Shown in pieces: positions 15,408-18,562 of a stretch of DNA of 18,562 bases. A program made the position numbers and the translations under genes. Every line of letters begins with the position of its first letter. Position 1 is the stretch's first letter. The DNA comes from Candidatus Poseidoniaceae archaeon. GTDB taxonomy: Archaea > Thermoplasmatota > Poseidoniia > Poseidoniales > Poseidoniaceae. Where the stretch lies: NCBI GenBank assembly GCA_022424925.1, contig JAKMGM010000066.1:1-18562 (forward strand), in the 5' to 3' direction. The notes beneath the pieces were generated by a model that was not told where the DNA came from, did not search any database, and saw only the letters and a program-made list of their open reading frames with translations.

Positions 15408-15415
15408 TAAATAAA
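15408..15415 (-). promoter_or_regulatory. Candidate TATA box TTTATTTA for the TSP3 operon
   Basis: On the minus strand GGATTTATTTAGAAA is the clearest TATA-like element in the 197-base gap between 15283 and 15479. Transcription would begin around 15380-15390, giving a leader of about 100 bases that contains both inverted repeats. A small palindrome GTATT-G-AATAC (15453-15463) sits further upstream, after the GT4 gene, with no T-run to make it a terminator. Confidence 0.45.
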
Positions 15416-15479
15416 TCCGATGCTGTGTCTCGCTGTGGCATATCTGTTCGGAGTATTGAATACCCCATACTGATTGGTA

Positions 15480-16745
15480 TCAGTTCTTCATGATTGATGT
15501 GTAAATCCTCTCAAAATCTTCCGCATTATGCTCGTAAGTGAACGTTGAAAGTACCCTTTCCCTACCCGCTTTAGCCTTCTCTATTCTTTGTTCAGGTTGA
15601 TCTAAAATTCTACAAACAGATTTGGCTAAGTCACGGGGGTCTCCCGAATTGAATAAATCCCCAACAGTCGTGTCAATCATCTCAGTCAAGGGGGGTTGAT
15701 TTACCGTAACAACTGGAGTTCCACTGGCGAGTGATTCCAATGGAATCAAGCCTTGACCTTCGTAGTATGAAGGGTATACAACCAAATCTGCAGAACGGAA
15801 GTGTTGTGCTAAGTCATCAAAAGACATACTACTTCGAATAAACAATGCATGTTCAACACCTAACTTACGGGCATTTTTCAGAAGACGCTTCTTCATGTGA
15901 CCTCTCCCAACGACGACGAGGCGTGCTCCAGGATGATGTTCCAAAATCTCAGGCAATGCCCGAATTAAGGTCATGTACCCCTTTCGAGCCACTAATCTTC
16001 CGACCGCCAAAATCATTGGAGTTTGAGTATCTGGCATATAACTCAAGGCTAATTCATCATCACAGTCATACTTTTTACGTATATTTTCATGACTCAATTG
16101 TTCATCTTCGTCATCTTGATTTGGAGGTCTGAATACCTTATGATCACAACCCCACAAAACGACTTCACATCTGAAATCCTTCGAAGGCTCATACCAATCT
16201 TCAAACTCTGAAAGTGTCGATTGAGAATTCGAAACGCAAACACTTGATTCGAGTACTCCTGCTCTTTCATACTTGGAGTAATATTTCGCAGTTAGCCGAA
16301 TAGCAAGGTCATTTGGATTTCTCCAAGTAGCGGATTCTTTTGCCTTCGATGCCCGTAGTACACCTTGCTTTTCTCCTAACCATGAACCATGAAGTGATGA
16401 GCAAACTGGAGCAATCGTATCTTCCATGAATCGAAATTCCTTCCTCGTGAAAGATGCTAAAGGAAGATGAATATGTATGACATCAACGGGCTCCAAACTG
16501 TGGAGATGCTTGAGTGCAAGTAATGCCTGCTTCCCATAGGAACGGGTGAACGCCATTGGAGCTTTCAGCCAAGGAACTTCGATCACCGAAACACCTTGTT
16601 GTGATGGAGCACGGTCTTTGTGCGTTCGAGTGATGATGCTCACCCGGTGCCCACGAGCAGCGAGGTGACCTGCAAGATGGAACACTACCGAGCCAATACC
16701 ACCCCAGCGTGGGGGATATTCACCCGATACCATGGCGATGTGCAT
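15480..16745 (-). CDS. GT4-family glycosyltransferase (GT-B fold)
   Basis: Transfers a sugar from a nucleotide-sugar donor to an acceptor; the sugars are not predictable. The 421-residue length is typical. The N-terminal acceptor half opens with MHIAMVSGEYPPRWGGIGS and the glycine-rich loop that defines the family. The donor half contains AVGRLVARKGYMTLIRALP (about 245), with the Arg/Lys pair of GT4 enzymes, VVGRGHMKKRL, and the E-x7-E motif within EGQGLIPLESLASGTPVV (about 327-344). No membrane helix, so cytosolic or peripheral. G+C counted by hand is 52-62% in the first 240 bases but 33-48% in the sampled rest, lower than the neighbouring surface genes. It is divergent from the GT2 gene, and both probably act in surface glycan assembly. 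Confidence 0.93.
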   Translation of the reverse strand: MHIAMVSGEYPPRWGGIGSVVFHLAGHLAARGHRVSIITRTHKDRAPSQQGVSVIEVPWLKAPMAFTRSYGKQALLALKHLHSLEPVDVIHIHLPLASFTRKEFRFMEDTIAPVCSSLHGSWLGEKQGVLRASKAKESATWRNPNDLAIRLTAKYYSKYERAGVLESSVCVSNSQSTLSEFEDWYEPSKDFRCEVVLWGCDHKVFRPPNQDDEDEQLSHENIRKKYDCDDELALSYMPDTQTPMILAVGRLVARKGYMTLIRALPEILEHHPGARLVVVGRGHMKKRLLKNARKLGVEHALFIRSSMSFDDLAQHFRSADLVVYPSYYEGQGLIPLESLASGTPVVTVNQPPLTEMIDTTVGDLFNSGDPRDLAKSVCRILDQPEQRIEKAKAGRERVLSTFTYEHNAEDFERIYTSIMKN

Positions 16746-16796
16746 GATTGAGGCAAGGTCGCATTTGGTTTCAATGTCACCGATGCCAACCTTAGG

Positions 16797-16808
16797 AAAG
16801 TAGACTTT
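16797..16808. promoter_or_regulatory. Small inverted repeat AAAGT-AG-ACTTT between divergent glycosyltransferase genes
   Basis: It sits in the middle of the 105-base region shared by the GT4 and GT2 genes. Arms are only 5 bases, so it may be chance. No strong TATA box was seen for either gene in this gap. Confidence 0.25.
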
Positions 16809-16826
16809 TCAACCCAATGGCTTCAA

Positions 16827-16842
16827 GGAGGGTGGGTCAGTG
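16827..16842 (+). promoter_or_regulatory. GGAGGGTGGG ribosome-binding-like site with a GTG 3 bases after it, before the GT2 gene
   Basis: GGAGGGTGGG (16827-16836) is too far (14 bases) from the GT2 ATG at 16851 for ideal spacing but well placed for a GTG at 16840. That GTG opens a 10-codon reading frame ending at 16872 and overlapping the GT2 start, so it could be a short upstream reading frame. An in-frame TGA at 16845-16847 rules out an earlier GT2 start. Confidence 0.35.
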
Positions 16843-16850
16843 CGTGATGT

Positions 16851-17630
16851 ATGGGCGAAAAACTCCCTGTAACGGTTACGGTTATCCTTCCAACTCGAAA
16901 TGAGGAAGAAGCGTTAGCTCCTACGATTGACGCAATACCACGGGGTTGGTGCAAAGACCTCGAAATCATGATTGTTGATGGGAGCTCGACTGACCGAACG
17001 CGAGAAATAGCTTTAGAAAAGAAAATTCGAGTCCACCTTGAGCCAAGAAAAGGTTACGGACGAGCCTATAGAACTGGCTTTGATGTGGCCAAAAACGACA
17101 TTATCGTGACCATGGACGCCGATTGCACGTATCCTGCAGAACTGGTTCCAACGCTCGTGAAGCGACTGCTTGACGATGACCTCGATTTCATCACCTGTGA
17201 CCGATTGTCCTTGGCTGAAGAAGGTTCGATGCCTGGAATTCACGGATTCGGTAATTGGGCACTTTCGTTCACTGCACGCCTCCTGTTTGGCTACGGCGTG
17301 AAAGATTCACAATCCGGAATGTGGGTGTTTCGAAAATCAATCTTCAACAACGATGCCATGCGTCCAACCAACGATGGAATGCCACTCTCTGAAGAAATGA
17401 AAATACTTGCTCGAAGGGTACTTGGCAAGGATAAGGCTGTGGAGATTTCTGTCCCGTATCGTCCACGGGTTGGTGAAGCAGAAATTCATACGTGGGGAGA
17501 CGGTTGGAAAAATTTCAAATTTCTCTTTGCACGCAGACTCGGAATCCATAGGACGGTAACGCCATGGGGGGGATTGGATTCAAATCCAGACTCTCTCAAC
17601 AAAGATTTACCTGAACAACAAAAGAAGTGA
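16851..17630 (+). CDS. GT2-family glycosyltransferase (dolichol-phosphate sugar synthase-like)
   Basis: A GT-A-fold enzyme related to dolichol-phosphate mannose/glucose synthases, which charge a lipid-linked carrier with a sugar for surface glycan or N-glycan assembly. The 259 residues show VILPTRNEEEAL (11-22), IVDGSSTDRT (41-50), KGYGRAYRTGF (68-78), the metal-binding MDADCTYP (88-95) and DSQSGMWVFRKS (152-163). No C-terminal membrane helices, so it is the short soluble form. Donor and acceptor cannot be read from the sequence. The start is well fixed: a stop lies 4 bases upstream and the first strand of the fold begins within ten residues. Its stop is one base from the stop of the convergent PPK2 gene. 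Confidence 0.93.
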   Translation: MGEKLPVTVTVILPTRNEEEALAPTIDAIPRGWCKDLEIMIVDGSSTDRTREIALEKKIRVHLEPRKGYGRAYRTGFDVAKNDIIVTMDADCTYPAELVPTLVKRLLDDDLDFITCDRLSLAEEGSMPGIHGFGNWALSFTARLLFGYGVKDSQSGMWVFRKSIFNNDAMRPTNDGMPLSEEMKILARRVLGKDKAVEISVPYRPRVGEAEIHTWGDGWKNFKFLFARRLGIHRTVTPWGGLDSNPDSLNKDLPEQQKK

Positions 17631-17631
17631 G

Positions 17632-18435
17632 TCACTCAACTCGAATGTCCTCGAGGCCCTCTTCGGGAGCAGGCCACTGCATATCGAGTCCTTCGAGTGT
17701 CTCGACGATGAGTGTCGAAATGATTTCGTTTCGGTATTTTTTATCGTTGGCAGGAATCACATACCAAGGAGATGCTTCCGTAGAAGTTTCTCGAATCATG
17801 GTTTCAAATGCGTCTTGATACTCCTCCCAGTGAGCTCTTTCTTCGAGGTCACCGAGTTGGAACTTCCAGTTTTTTTCGGGTACATGAAGACGACTCTCAA
17901 GTCGCTTTTTTTGTTCATCTTTCGTGATGTGGAGAAGTATCTTGATGATGGTCGTACCTTCATCGACAAGCATTTGTTCAAAATGGCGGATGTGATCGTA
18001 TCTTTTTTGAATCCGTTCTTCGGAAACAAAGCCGTGTACCTTGACAACCAATACATCTTCGTAGTGGCTTCGATTAAAAATTCCAATCTCACCGTTTGCA
18101 GGGACGCATGGATGAACCCGCCAAAGATAGTCGTGTGCTAATTCCCGCTCAGTTGGTTTTTTGAACGAGTGAACCTTGACACCTTGGGGGTTTATTTTTC
18201 CAAAAACCGAACGTATAGTGCCGTCTTTACCACCGGTATCAATCGATTGAAGTACCACTAACAGGCGTTCTTTCCGTTGCCCCCACATCAATTTCTGTAG
18301 CGATTGTAAACGCTTGGTAAGAGACTTCAACCTCGATTTCGATTCATCCCGATCAAAACCAGATGGAGGTTCAGCAACCGTATCGGAAAGAGAAAACAGA
18401 GATGCGTCAGTGACACGGAACTCGGATATATCCAT
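17632..18435 (-). CDS. ppk2: PPK2-family polyphosphate:nucleotide phosphotransferase
   Basis: Uses inorganic polyphosphate to phosphorylate nucleotides, or the reverse, in the cytoplasm. The 267 residues carry the family's signature: Walker A SIDTGGKDGTIR (64-75), INPQGVKVHSFKKPTERELAHD starting at 81, HDYLWRVHP (101-109), the Walker B-like IGIFNRSHYEDVLVV (117-131) and the lid RIQKRYDHIRHFE (141-153). A single PPK2 domain of this length, with this motif order, resembles class III enzymes, which can phosphorylate AMP and ADP; the exact specificity is inferred. The usual D-A/T-A-G-K reads D-T-G-G-K here, a mild change. A TATA-like TTTAAT about 25 bases before ATG 18435 suggests a leaderless transcript. 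Confidence 0.94.
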   Translation of the reverse strand: MDISEFRVTDASLFSLSDTVAEPPSGFDRDESKSRLKSLTKRLQSLQKLMWGQRKERLLVVLQSIDTGGKDGTIRSVFGKINPQGVKVHSFKKPTERELAHDYLWRVHPCVPANGEIGIFNRSHYEDVLVVKVHGFVSEERIQKRYDHIRHFEQMLVDEGTTIIKILLHITKDEQKKRLESRLHVPEKNWKFQLGDLEERAHWEEYQDAFETMIRETSTEASPWYVIPANDKKYRNEIISTLIVETLEGLDMQWPAPEEGLEDIRVE

Positions 18436-18455
18436 ACATATTGGTTATGATTCTA

Positions 18456-18463
18456 CATTAAAG
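18456..18463 (-). promoter_or_regulatory. Candidate TATA box CTTTAATG for the PPK2 gene
   Basis: On the minus strand CTTTAATG ends 20 bases before the ATG at 18435. This is the spacing expected for archaeal leaderless transcription, with no Shine-Dalgarno motif between it and the start codon. Confidence 0.45.
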
Positions 18464-18479
18464 AAGTTCTGTGGGTAAA

Positions 18480-18562
18480 TCACACATCATCCCAATCAAG
18501 GTCGACGCCTGCTACAGGTTTGGATTCGGTTGATGCCGTTACTGAAGTGTCTTGACCCTCCG
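18480..18562 (-). CDS. C-terminal end of an unidentified protein, cut at window edge
   Basis: Only the last 27 residues are visible, ending in GVDLDWDDV before TGA at 18482-18480. The tail is Ser/Thr/Glu-rich, then acidic with one Trp, like the disordered cytoplasmic ends of the large membrane proteins in this window. The frame is open to the window edge. Function cannot be assigned. Its stop is 44 bases upstream of the PPK2 start, so the two may be independently transcribed. Confidence 0.6.
   Translation of the reverse strand, partial: EGQDTSVTASTESKPVAGVDLDWDDV

Overview
The window reads as a compact archaeal chromosome segment, most likely from a marine Poseidoniales-type (Marine Group II) euryarchaeon. 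The assignment is an inference. It rests on very large secreted proteins with calcium-binding thrombospondin type 3 (TSP3) repeats, a single C-terminal membrane helix and a short acidic cytoplasmic tail. It also rests on peptidase genes, archaeal-style TATA-like and GGTG/GGAG translation signals, and abutting genes. No rRNA, tRNA, insertion sequence, phage gene or CRISPR array was seen, and no gene-free stretch exceeds 300 bases.

Layout. 1-501 (minus): N-terminal third of an M32 carboxypeptidase (carboxypeptidase Taq family), cut by the window edge. 616-1788 (plus): M29 aminopeptidase-like protein in which several expected metal ligands are replaced. 1789-3372 (minus): cytoplasmic protein with paired EF-hands, a glutamine-rich 13-residue repeat and a C-terminal zinc ribbon. 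3459-9767 (minus): giant surface protein with an integrin-alpha-like seven-repeat FG-GAP region, about 20 TSP3 repeats, a membrane helix and an Asp-rich/Pro-Gly-rich tail. 9911-10543 (plus): thiamine pyrophosphokinase. 15282-10520 (minus): three-gene operon of a TSP3 surface protein, an Ig-like membrane protein and a DUF4105-like membrane-anchored protein. 15480-16745 (minus): GT4 glycosyltransferase. 16851-17630 (plus): GT2 glycosyltransferase. 17632-18435 (minus): PPK2 polyphosphate:nucleotide phosphotransferase. 18480-18562 (minus): C-terminal end of an unidentified gene.

How the genes may work together. Four genes build the cell surface: the giant FG-GAP/TSP3 protein and the three-gene operon. 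The two glycosyltransferases next door could supply glycans for such N-glycosylation-rich proteins. The peptidases fit a protein-degrading heterotroph, and the thiamine pyrophosphokinase fits vitamin use or salvage.

Most interesting points. The two TSP3 genes, 5.5 kb apart, each carry a perfect inverted repeat with the same CCCGTAGGG core 44-53 bases before the start codon, possibly a shared operator or leader hairpin. An archaeal operon couples TSP3, Ig-like and DUF4105 proteins. The M29 homologue looks catalytically altered.
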